Assembly: GCA_043760535.1 (NCBI GenBank)
Contig: JAYUOV010000137.1
Location: 1 to 14,262 of the forward strand
Direction of reading: 5' to 3'
Length of the DNA: 14,262 nt
Source: JAZKFT01 sp043760535
Lineage (GTDB): Bacteria; Bacteroidota; Bacteroidia; Chitinophagales; Chitinophagaceae
The translations under genes were made by a program, and so were the position numbers. The number at the start of each line of letters is the position of its first letter. The stretch's first letter is position 1. Under the pieces are notes generated by a model, which had not been told where the DNA came from, did no database searches, and saw only the letters and a list, made by a program, of their open reading frames with translations. This document shows, in pieces, positions 1 to 6,033 of the stretch.

Positions 1-4
1 ATTA

Positions 5-1372
5 TCAAAAACTCCTGTTCACATCCCAAGCTTCCAGCTCTTTAGCTACGGCTGTAAGAAAGGTAGCACCTAGGCTACCATCCACAATGCGGTGGTCGTA
101 GCTCATACTTAGGTACATCATGTGGCGAATACCGATGGTATCGCCTTGTGGAGTCTCTATAACCACTGGGCGTTTTTTTATAGCCCCAACCGCCAGTATG
201 GCCACTTGCGGCTGATTGATAATGGGCGTTCCCATAAGGCTTCCAAATGTGCCTACATTGGTAAGTGTAAATGTACCGCCTTGCGTATCATCGGGTTTTA
301 GCTTGTTGTTTCGGGCGGCATCGGCTAGGCCATTTACCTGCTTGCTAAGCCCTACCAGATTTAGCTGATCGGCGTTTTTTATTACCGGCACTATCAGGTT
401 GCCACTTGGCAAAGCGGTAGCCATGCCTATGTTGATATCTTTTTTAATAATAATTTTATCCCCGTCGATACTGCAATTTATTAATGGAAATTTCTTGAGG
501 CATTTTACTACTACTTCTACAAACAATGGTGTAAATGTAATTTTGGTATGCTCTCTTTTTTCAAAATCCTTCTTTACTTTTTCTCTCCACAAAACAAGAT
601 TGGTTACATCGGCCTCTGTAAAACTGGTTACATGTGGGCTTATCTGTTTGCTATCCACCATAAACTTAGCTATCAGTTTCCGCATCCGGTCCATTTCTAC
701 TATCTCTACATTGGGGCCGTATTTAGAAATTACTACCTCTGTATTTTCTGCGGCTGTTTGTGAGTGTTGTGTATTTGCTTGTACGGCTGGTAAAGTAACC
801 AGAACCGGCTGCTGTGGCATGGCAGTTTGTTCTCTTTTTTCGGGCAACGTTGTAATCTGCACCCGCTGTTGTAAACCTTTCGAAAGGTAATCGAGTATGT
901 CTTTTTTACTTACTCTTCCATCTTGGCCTGTGCCCGAAATACTTTCCAGTTCGGCCATGCCTATGCCCTCTTCCTGGGCTATTTTTAGTACTAGTGGCGA
1001 ATAAAAACGGATGGCAGCGGCGGCTGCTTTAGGTTTAGTATGGATTATTGGTTGTAGTATAGTTGGTTCAAAAGGAATTTCTTCCACTTGTGTAAATACA
1101 GGCTGAATAGGTGCTGTTTGATTGCCAGCCGCATTGGTGTTAAGCCTCGCTATTACGGTACCAATGGGTACTACATCATTTTCTTTAAAAAGAATTTCGG
1201 CTAAAATTCCTGCATCGGTGCTTGGCACTTCGCTGTCCACTTTATCGGTGGCAATGTCCAGCAGGGTTTCGTCTTGCTGCACAGTATCACCCACTTTTTT
1301 ATGCCATTTAAGAATGGTGGCTTCCATAATACTTTCGCCAAGTTTGGGCATTATTAAATCTACTAAGAACAT
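5..1372 (-). CDS. 2-oxo acid dehydrogenase complex E2 subunit (dihydrolipoamide acyltransferase)
   Basis: This is the acyltransferase core of a cytoplasmic 2-oxo acid dehydrogenase complex. It moves the acyl group from a lipoyl arm to CoA. The 455-residue product has one N-terminal lipoyl domain (about 1-78) with the lipoylated Lys at 44 in IATDKVDSE. An Ala/Pro-rich linker follows, then a peripheral subunit-binding domain (about 123-163, with GTGQDGRVSKKDI). The catalytic domain runs from about 220 to the end, with the active-site motif SYDHRIVDG (His427, Asp431). One lipoyl domain and this C-terminus suggest a branched-chain or pyruvate type rather than 2-oxoglutarate, but the substrate is not proven. 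An upstream in-frame ATG at 1450 would add 26 hydrophobic, unconserved residues. I chose the ATG at 1372 because lipoyl domains begin at this point (FLVDLIMPKLGES). No E1 or E3 gene is in view. A TAnnTTTG box lies about 100 bases upstream. Confidence 0.96.
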   Translation of the reverse strand: MFLVDLIMPKLGESIMEATILKWHKKVGDTVQQDETLLDIATDKVDSEVPSTDAGILAEILFKENDVVPIGTVIARLNTNAAGNQTAPIQPVFTQVEEIPFEPTILQPIIHTKPKAAAAAIRFYSPLVLKIAQEEGIGMAELESISGTGQDGRVSKKDILDYLSKGLQQRVQITTLPEKREQTAMPQQPVLVTLPAVQANTQHSQTAAENTEVVISKYGPNVEIVEMDRMRKLIAKFMVDSKQISPHVTSFTEADVTNLVLWREKVKKDFEKREHTKITFTPLFVEVVVKCLKKFPLINCSIDGDKIIIKKDINIGMATALPSGNLIVPVIKNADQLNLVGLSKQVNGLADAARNNKLKPDDTQGGTFTLTNVGTFGSLMGTPIINQPQVAILAVGAIKKRPVVIETPQGDTIGIRHMMYLSMSYDHRIVDGSLGATFLTAVAKELEAWDVNRSF

Positions 1373-1478
1373 ACAGTAATTTTTAAAAAAGTAAAACGAA
1401 AAGGGAAAACTCTGAGCGGCAGCAAAACAGATATTGACTTGCTGCACCATTAACCCCTAATAACCATTCGCAACAGGA

Positions 1479-1486
1479 CAAATGTA
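1479..1486 (-). promoter_or_regulatory. Putative -7 promoter box for the E2 gene
   Basis: On the minus strand the sequence reads TACATTTG, an exact match to the Bacteroidota -7 consensus TAnnTTTG. It lies 107 bases upstream of the chosen E2 start and downstream of the putative cinA terminator. I see no good -33 TTTG at the usual spacing, so this rests on the -7 box and its position alone. Confidence 0.45.
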
Positions 1487-1536
1487 GGTAAATCAGCCTC
1501 GTTGTTATATAATTTTGATGATGACAAACGGGTTTT

Positions 1537-1557
1537 AAAAAACCTTGAAGAACGGTT
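1537..1557 (-). terminator. Putative weak intrinsic terminator of cinA
   Basis: In minus-strand RNA, AACC and TT (with one bulged G) pair with AAGGTT around a CTTC tetraloop. The stem has six pairs and runs into TTTT followed by AAAA. It sits about 45 bases after the cinA stop codon. The stem is short and the T tract brief, so efficiency may be modest. Confidence 0.45.
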
Positions 1558-1601
1558 GAAACTTTGCAGCATTTATCAGAATTCTTGCAAATAAAGTAAG
1601 G

Positions 1602-2852
1602 TTATTGATCCAGTATAAACTTCCGCAGCATGTTTAATGCGTTGGTAGCAGTAAGCTCTATATTCCGCCTTCTATCAAACCGAAAATGGAATTTTTGGGT
1701 GATGGTTTTTGTAGCATTGCCTACGGCTACCCACACAGTTCCTACAGGTTTGTCATCTGTTTCACCATTTGGCCCCATAATACCGCTAACGGCTATGGCA
1801 TAAGTTGTTTTTAGCTGGCTTATTGCTCCTTTTACCATTTGTATAACCACCATTTCGCTAACTGCGCCATTGCTAAGTAGCATGTTATGATCCACGCCCA
1901 GCAAATCTTCTTTTGCTTGGTAACTGTAACTGATTACGCTACCATTGTAATACTCCGACGAGCCAACCATAGACGTAATTAAATGGCTAATGTAGCCACC
2001 AGTGCAGCTTTCGGCAGTGGCCATGGTTTCGTTTCTTAATAACAAAAGTTTGGCCACTACCCTTTCCATCGGTTCATCTTCGGTGGTAACCAAGTTTTCT
2101 TTTACTAACACTTGCAGCTTTTCAAATTCGGTATTAATAGCAAATTCTAATGCAGCCGCACTAAACCCAATAGCCGAAAGGCGCAGCCTAACCATGCCAT
2201 AGTTGGGCAAGTAGGCCAGCTTAATATTTTCGGGCAATGCCTCTTCCCATGGCTGTATTAAATCGGCCAAAAAAGATTCACCAACACCAGCCGTAAGTAA
2301 GGTTTTATGAATAATGGACGGTAGGGTTTTGGCTTTTTGTAAATAGGGCAACACAAATGCCTCAGTCATGCCTTTCATTTCATGCGGCACGCCAGGCATA
2401 CTTATAAATATGACACCGTCTTTTTCAAACAACATTCCCGGAGCTGTTCCTCTTTTGTTAGGGATTACCGTACACACATTCGGCACTTCGGCCTGTTTGC
2501 GGTTACGGTCTATCATGGGGCGGTTTAGCTTTTTAAAAATGGTTTCTACATTTTCTAGAGCATCAGCATCAAATACCAGCTTGCCGCCAAAATATTCGCA
2601 AAGCAATGGCTTGGTAATATCGTCGGCAGTGGGGCCAAGGCCACCAGTTATTAATATGATAGACGCATGTTTACTTTCTTCATTAAGCGCCTGCCAGATA
2701 TCGTTCCACACATCGCCTACCGCTAGGCGGTGCTTTACCGAAATACCTATAGAATTTAGTTGTTGGGCTATAAAAGCACTGTTGGTATCTATTACCTGCC
2801 CTATTAAAAGTTCATCGCCAATGGTAATGATGGATGCAAAAGTTTGCTGCAT
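1602..2852 (-). CDS. cinA: CinA-like protein: COG1058 N-domain plus PncC-type NMN amidohydrolase C-domain
   Basis: The 416-residue length is typical of CinA. The N-terminal molybdopterin-binding-like (COG1058) domain carries ITIGDELLIGQVIDTN near the start, GGLGPTADD at 70-78 and MPGVPHEMKG from 152. The C-terminal CinA/PncC domain carries ATAESCTGG (279-286), GSVISYSYQAKEDLLGV, and SGIMGPNGETDDKPVGTVW at about 356-374. In characterised relatives the C-domain deamidates nicotinamide mononucleotide and the N-domain acts as an ADP-ribose pyrophosphatase, so the likely role is pyridine-nucleotide recycling. The common annotation 'competence/damage-inducible protein A' does not by itself imply competence here. 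The last G of the usual GPGG-like loop is Glu. The frame stays open upstream to an ATG at 2978, but that extension runs through the repeat hairpins and into the next gene. The start at 2852 (MQQTFASIITIGDE) fits the family start. Confidence 0.95.
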   Translation of the reverse strand: MQQTFASIITIGDELLIGQVIDTNSAFIAQQLNSIGISVKHRLAVGDVWNDIWQALNEESKHASIILITGGLGPTADDITKPLLCEYFGGKLVFDADALENVETIFKKLNRPMIDRNRKQAEVPNVCTVIPNKRGTAPGMLFEKDGVIFISMPGVPHEMKGMTEAFVLPYLQKAKTLPSIIHKTLLTAGVGESFLADLIQPWEEALPENIKLAYLPNYGMVRLRLSAIGFSAAALEFAINTEFEKLQVLVKENLVTTEDEPMERVVAKLLLLRNETMATAESCTGGYISHLITSMVGSSEYYNGSVISYSYQAKEDLLGVDHNMLLSNGAVSEMVVIQMVKGAISQLKTTYAIAVSGIMGPNGETDDKPVGTVWVAVGNATKTITQKFHFRFDRRRNIELTATNALNMLRKFILDQ

Positions 2853-2907
2853 AAAATATGCCTTTGGTAAAATGGTTAAAAATATTACGTTGTAAAAAAA
2901 CACCTTC

Positions 2908-2932
2908 GTAGGAACACGCCTCGTGTTCCTAC
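2908..2932. repeat. Perfect 11-bp inverted repeat (REP-like hairpin)
   Basis: GTAGGAACACG (2908-2918) and its exact complement CGTGTTCCTAC (2922-2932) are separated by only CCT. A further copy of the 11-mer lies at 2946-2956. On the minus strand the hairpin is followed, after seven bases, by seven T residues (2894-2900). It could therefore also end the CYTH transcript, though the spacer is long for an intrinsic terminator. The GTAG start plus compact palindrome recalls REP elements mobilised by RAYT transposases; that family link is inference. Confidence 0.85.
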
Positions 2933-2933
2933 C

Positions 2934-2967
2934 TATAGCTGTAGGCGTGTTCCTACATATCGCTATA
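2934..2967. repeat. Second, partly degenerate hairpin of the same repeat
   Basis: The third 11-mer copy (2946-2956) is preceded by GTAGG (2941-2945), giving a TGTAGG/CCTACA stem with a six-base loop. Outside this, TATAGC (2934-2939) pairs with GCTATA (2962-2967) across a short bulge. The right arm lies inside the 3' end of the CYTH gene, and its CTA (2953-2955) is that gene's TAG stop codon on the minus strand. Confidence 0.7.
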
Positions 2968-3456
2968 AGAAACATCAATCAGGTCTGCATCCTTAATTTG
3001 AAACAGAACCATATAATGGCGGCATTGCTCATCTAGTTTGGCCTGGCCAATGTTGCCGTCTTTGTCTATTGCTTCTATTTCTACAAAGCTACCAAGGCCG
3101 GGTACTTCGTCTATATGAAACTTTACATTTTCAATAAAGTAAATTTCTCGGCTTTTTTTTACAGTTACTTTTACACCCAATGCTGTAGATAGCACCTGCT
3201 TTAAAGCATGGCCATTTGCAGTGGCATCGGTCATGGTTACTTCCGAAGCTTTAGGGCCGCCCTGATTATTACGGTTATAAAAAATTAGTGATTTTTCTAT
3301 TGGCCCAAGGCGGAGTTTTAGCCTGCCTTCTGGCACATTAAAATAAGTATCCTCTTGCTCATCGGCACCTTTAAAATGGGCGGAATGCTGCTCTAATATT
3401 TCTCTAATGGCTGCCGGATTATGGCATCGGGCTTTTATTTCTACATTAAGGTGCAT
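2953..3456 (-). CDS. CYTH-domain protein (class IV adenylate cyclase / triphosphatase superfamily)
   Basis: The 167-residue product is a stand-alone CYTH domain, a triphosphate tunnel metalloenzyme fold. Members bind a triphosphate substrate (ATP, thiamine triphosphate or inorganic triphosphate) and a divalent metal inside a beta barrel. The signature near the N-terminus is NVEIKAR (Glu6, Lys8), an E-x-K where the family consensus is E-x-E-x-K; the first Glu is Asn4. Other family features are DTYF (36-39), the basic strand RLKLRL (45-50), the Lys/Arg pairs near 100-103 (KKSRE) and the acidic strand HIDEVPGLGSFVEIEA (114-129), which supplies metal ligands. Databases often name this branch 'class IV adenylate cyclase', but substrate cannot be read from sequence. 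A terminator and a 13-codon ORF stand directly in front of the start, and a repeat element supplies the TAG stop. Confidence 0.85.
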   Translation of the reverse strand: MHLNVEIKARCHNPAAIREILEQHSAHFKGADEQEDTYFNVPEGRLKLRLGPIEKSLIFYNRNNQGGPKASEVTMTDATANGHALKQVLSTALGVKVTVKKSREIYFIENVKFHIDEVPGLGSFVEIEAIDKDGNIGQAKLDEQCRHYMVLFQIKDADLIDVSYSDM

Positions 3457-3458
3457 GA

Positions 3459-3500
3459 TTAGGTTTTGGGGTAAAAAAACAGGACCATAAGTTTCCTCAT
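3459..3500 (-). other. Possible 13-codon leader ORF upstream of the CYTH gene
   Basis: An ATG inside the 5' arm of the terminator hairpin opens the frame MRKLMVLFFYPKT. Its TAA ends two bases before the CYTH ATG. The frame runs through the whole terminator and its T tract, so ribosome movement on it would prevent hairpin folding. It has no Shine-Dalgarno sequence, and an ORF this short can arise by chance. It is listed only because of its placement. Confidence 0.2.
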
Positions 3501-3507
3501 GATCCTG
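3473..3507 (-). terminator. Intrinsic terminator after the DUF3052/OmdA gene
   Basis: In minus-strand RNA a 12-pair stem (3507-3496 with 3491-3480) closes a GAAA tetraloop (3495-3492) and is followed at once by seven U residues (3479-3473). Two of the pairs are G-U wobbles. In plus-strand RNA the same positions would be A-C mismatches, so the signal is directional and fits the minus-strand gene that ends 24 bases before it. The T tract ends only 16 bases before the CYTH start codon. Confidence 0.88.
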
Positions 3508-3530
3508 AATAGTATAAATTTTTTTTCTGA

Positions 3531-4202
3531 TTACTTCTCTGCTAATGTTCTTTTTCCAGCGGCCAATTTAGCCAATACAGCCGCAGACCTTTTTACCCTT
3601 GTTTCTTCTCTTTTTGCATCGCTTATCCAGCTTACATAGTCTTGCTGGTTATTGGTACTCAGGTTTTCGAAGAATACTTTAGCTTTTGGATTTTTACCAA
3701 ACAACTGCATCAGCTCATTTGGGGGCATAATGGTGTACTTACTTAGTTCGGCATGGGTTTCTTCGTAACCCATTTCTAGCTCTGCCACACTTATTACTGG
3801 TTGGGGTGCTAAGCTTTCGCCTTTTTTAAACCACAAGGCACTCCACACATGATCCAGAGCTACTTGCTCCACACCTTCAAAACCATTGCTGGTAAGTTGG
3901 TACCAACTGCAATCACGATTAAGGTCGCTAGCTATTTTAGATGTAGTTTTTGGATATGCAATCCACAATTTGCCCTCTTGGTGCAGGGCTGGCATTACAT
4001 CTTTTAAAATGGTGTTAAGCTGATTTTCATTTACCGCAAATATCAGAGCCCAGTCTATTTTTCTGGTTCTGAGTAAAGGCGTTACATTCTTTGCAAATGA
4101 TAACTTGGCGAACTGCTTTTCTATAGAAGAAGGTAAACCCTGTATAAGCAGGTTTCTTTCTTCTTTCAGGTTCAACTTTTCCAAAATTGTTTGTTGGGAC
4201 AT
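3531..4202 (-). CDS. DUF3052-like / YdeI-OmdA two-domain protein
   Basis: The function is unknown. The 223-residue protein appears to have two parts. The N-terminal part (about 15-127) resembles DUF3052-type proteins: a short alpha/beta domain with LLIQGLP, a strand-rich middle DWALIFAVN, the segment GKLWIAYPKTTS (78-88), and the ending LDHVWSALWFKKGE. The C-terminal part (about 155-223) resembles the YdeI/OmpD-associated (OmdA) family: MPPNELMQLFGKNPKAKVFFENLS, then DYVSWISDAKREETRVKR (189-205) and a Lys/Ala-rich tail. OmdA proteins have been linked to bacteriocin or stress protection, but the mechanism is not established. No signal peptide or membrane segment is visible, so it should be cytosolic. 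A strong terminator follows it, and another terminator lies about 77 bases upstream, so it is probably a single-gene transcript. Domain recognition is from memory of family motifs. Confidence 0.8.
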   Translation of the reverse strand: MSQQTILEKLNLKEERNLLIQGLPSSIEKQFAKLSFAKNVTPLLRTRKIDWALIFAVNENQLNTILKDVMPALHQEGKLWIAYPKTTSKIASDLNRDCSWYQLTSNGFEGVEQVALDHVWSALWFKKGESLAPQPVISVAELEMGYEETHAELSKYTIMPPNELMQLFGKNPKAKVFFENLSTNNQQDYVSWISDAKREETRVKRSAAVLAKLAAGKRTLAEK

Positions 4203-4278
4203 TCCTAATAAATTAAGGTAGCTGAAAAAATAGTTTGCGAAATTACTTTTTTACATTGGTTTTAAAAACTGTTTTAAA

Positions 4279-4310
4279 AAGAAAAAACCTCCAAGTAGAG
4301 ATTTTTTCTT
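4279..4310 (-). terminator. Intrinsic terminator with A-tract/U-tract stem
   Basis: In minus-strand RNA a 13-pair stem (4310-4298 with 4291-4279) closes the six-base loop TACTTG. The core CTC/GAG plus a U-G wobble is flanked by a run of A residues on the 5' side and U residues on the 3' side, the usual layout of Bacteroidota terminators. The wobble becomes an A-C mismatch on the plus strand, so the signal points leftward. The nearest upstream recognised gene, plsY, ends about 560 bases earlier. Confidence 0.75.
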
Positions 4311-4574
4311 CTTTTGTTTAACAAAAATGCAAAAATGATACAACGAAAATAAAATTTTGAGGGGGGTGCAGCTTATCAAAGCTTCGTGTAGGCACACTTT
4401 AATTGTAGGTGTTATGGTAGCATCAGAGGGTTGGGTATTTAAAAAATCCTGCTTTTTTTACCCATTAAAGGCTGCTGCATGCTGCTCACATAAAACTAAA
4501 GCCCCACGTAGATTGTAACCGGCGAGTGCCGAAAAAATAACCCTAGTTTATTCGCTTGAAGCTACTGTTTACGG

Positions 4575-4742
4575 TTATTGGGTAAGGCAGAACCAAACTG
4601 AATAACTACCACTTAAGCCACAAGAAAAAGGTCTTGGATTTGTGCATATTTTGTTTACGGTAACACTGTAAGTGCCGCTCCCACCAATTTTTGTAACTAC
4701 TTTTTCTTTGTTACTTGATGTTCCATGGTGAGGGTTCTGCAT
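4575..4742 (-). CDS. Small hypothetical ORF, 55 residues, doubtful
   Basis: An ATG at 4742, with an in-frame stop two codons upstream, opens a 55-codon frame. It begins MQNPHHGTSSNKEK and later contains GGSGTYSVTVNKICTN and CGLSGSYSVWFC. The paired GSGTYSVT / LSGSYSVW segments look like beta-rich surface-protein sequence, and there are four Cys. There is no signal peptide, no promoter box and no recognised family. It may be a remnant of a decayed gene or chance. The terminator at 4279-4310 is the only sign of transcription here. Confidence 0.2.
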   Translation of the reverse strand: MQNPHHGTSSNKEKVVTKIGGSGTYSVTVNKICTNPRPFSCGLSGSYSVWFCLTQ

Positions 4743-4871
4743 GTGCTATTTAATGGTATTGCTTTTCTTTTTGTTACAGCATTCTCTGAAAAGATCTTTA
4801 ATAAGGATAGCTTAGTCATAAGCCGCAGTAATTTTTATACAATAAATTTAGAGAAAAAGTTACCGGATATC

Positions 4872-5531
4872 TTACCACATGCGGCGGTTACGCCTGCGGT
4901 CACGATATTTCAAAATACGTGCCTTGCTTTCGTTACCATTCAGAAGTTTGTTTATGTTTTTTTGATGGGTAAGGATAACTAATAATGCAACGGCTATAGC
5001 GAATACCCTGTAAAGCGGAACTTGTTCACGAAAAATAAGAAGTAAAAAAACGGGGAAAGCAATACTAGCAAGGATGGAACTGAGAGAAACAAACCTGGTA
5101 AGGTATAATACTACTATAAAAACGCCTACACAGCATACGGCAACTAATGGCTGTATTGCCAGCACCATTCCAAAAACCGTAGCCACACCTTTGCCGCCTT
5201 TAAAATTAGCCCAAATGGGGAAAATATGACCCAAAATAGCCGCAAGCCCCAAGCCTATCTGAAAGTTTGTACGCTGTAAATCCATATCGTCACCGAGATA
5301 GGAGGAAGGTAACAGGAGATAAAGAGAGGCAGCCATTACACCTTTTAATATATCTACTGCCATCACAAAAGTGCCCCATTTAGATCCAAGAACCCTATAT
5401 GTATTGGTGGCTCCAGCATTACCGCTGCCATAATCACGAATATCTACTCCAAAAAAATACCTACTAACCCAAACCGAAGTAGGGGTAGAGCCAATCATAT
5501 AGGCAATTACTATTAGGAGTAATTCTTTCAT
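4872..5531 (-). CDS. plsY: Glycerol-3-phosphate acyltransferase PlsY
   Basis: PlsY transfers an acyl group from acyl-phosphate to glycerol 3-phosphate, giving lysophosphatidate at the inner membrane, the first committed step of phospholipid synthesis (partner PlsX is not in this window). The 219-residue protein has several hydrophobic segments (about 3-20, 52-75, 94-110, 120-145, 150-166 and 172-188). All three loop motifs of the family are present: GSGNAGATNTYR (35-46), FKGGKGVATVFG (110-121) and HQKNINKLLNGNE (189-201). The tail after motif 3 is unusually basic (about residues 204-219, ending RRRNRRMW) and probably lies on the cytoplasmic face. The start at 5531 gives the normal N-terminal membrane helix. 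A TAnnTTTG box lies about 70 bases upstream. Long gaps on both sides make this a single-gene unit. Confidence 0.96.
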   Translation of the reverse strand: MKELLLIVIAYMIGSTPTSVWVSRYFFGVDIRDYGSGNAGATNTYRVLGSKWGTFVMAVDILKGVMAASLYLLLPSSYLGDDMDLQRTNFQIGLGLAAILGHIFPIWANFKGGKGVATVFGMVLAIQPLVAVCCVGVFIVVLYLTRFVSLSSILASIAFPVFLLLIFREQVPLYRVFAIAVALLVILTHQKNINKLLNGNESKARILKYRDRRRNRRMW

Positions 5532-6033
5532 GCTTAGGGTAGATATTTAGTGGTGATAGAATTGTGTGTTTCAAAATTGCTTATGGTGTGGTAAGATAAC
5601 AAAAGTAGCTAAACGCGGCATTCGTTAATAATTATTTAGCTAAAAACAGCCAATCAGCTAATAAATACTTTTATTCTTTTACTAGAATTTCAATACCCTC
5701 AAAAAAAAAGTAGCAGAAAGTGTTATATAAATTTATTTGATACTAAAAGATACTTCAGGGTACCGCACCCGAAATTTTATCTCAAATACAATGGCCAAAA
5801 TCGATTTGTGCATATTACACAAAAGCAATAATAAAGGTTTGAGAAAATATCGTTTAAAAGCCAACTTTAAGTAACGCCATTTAAAAATATTTTAGAAAGA
5901 CATAGTAATTATACATGCATTAAAAGTAAGACTACAGCTACAATACTATACCAACACCAAAGTGGTTGAACGATGTAAACAATTGATTTAAAATCCTATT
6001 TTGGACATATAATCGTTACGGTGTTGCACTATT
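5532..6033. other. 500-base AT-rich intergenic gap
   Basis: This separates plsY from the 3' end of uvrC. It contains the plsY -7 box (5600-5607), several A runs, and no reading frame with recognisable protein sequence. A seven-base inverted repeat (CCAACAC near 5950, with GGTGTTG near 6020) spans about 70 bases and has no T tract, so I do not call a uvrC terminator. I see no structured RNA or tRNA. Confidence 0.6.
5600..5607 (-). promoter_or_regulatory. Putative -7 promoter box for plsY
   Basis: The minus strand reads TACTTTTG, an exact TAnnTTTG match, 68 bases before the plsY start. That would give a 5' UTR of roughly 60 bases. No clear -33 TTTG is visible. Confidence 0.45.

Larger units (their letters stand above)
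4203..4871. other. 670-base gap with no convincing gene
   Basis: This stretch lies between the DUF3052/OmdA gene and plsY and is AT-rich. It holds a strong minus-strand terminator (4279-4310), a direct repeat of TGTTTACGGT (4566-4575 and 4652-4661), and only short, interrupted reading frames. I compared both strands with what I remember of tmRNA, RNase P RNA, 6S and SRP RNA signatures and saw no match. The terminator implies that something on the minus strand is transcribed through here. That could be a long plsY 3' UTR, a small RNA, or a decayed gene. Confidence 0.6.

Noticed and set aside
1373..1450. N-terminal extension of the E2 protein from an ATG at 1450
   Set aside because: The 26 extra residues are hydrophobic and unlike any E2. 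The lipoyl domain begins at the ATG at 1372, and E2 proteins are cytosolic.
2853..2978. N-terminal extension of CinA from an ATG at 2978
   Set aside because: It is translated repeat hairpin and overlaps the end of the CYTH gene. Family members start at the MQQTFASIITIGDE position.
4384..4395. GTGT-AGGC-ACAC hairpin in the gap, compared with the repeat at 2908-2956
   Set aside because: It shares only a few bases with the 11-mer and the stem is four pairs, so it is not a credible copy.
4725..4982. 85-codon plus-strand ORF
   Set aside because: It overlaps the 3' end of plsY antisense, has no recognisable domain, and lacks a promoter box. It is a chance frame.
5791..5874. 27-residue plus-strand ORF MAKIDLCILHKSNNKG...
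   Set aside because: It is too short, has no homologue that I recognise, and no promoter box or terminator. It lies in an AT-rich gap where such frames are expected.
5950..6027. Inverted repeat CCAACAC/GGTGTTG as a uvrC terminator
   Set aside because: The loop is about 70 bases and no T tract follows. It probably arose by chance.
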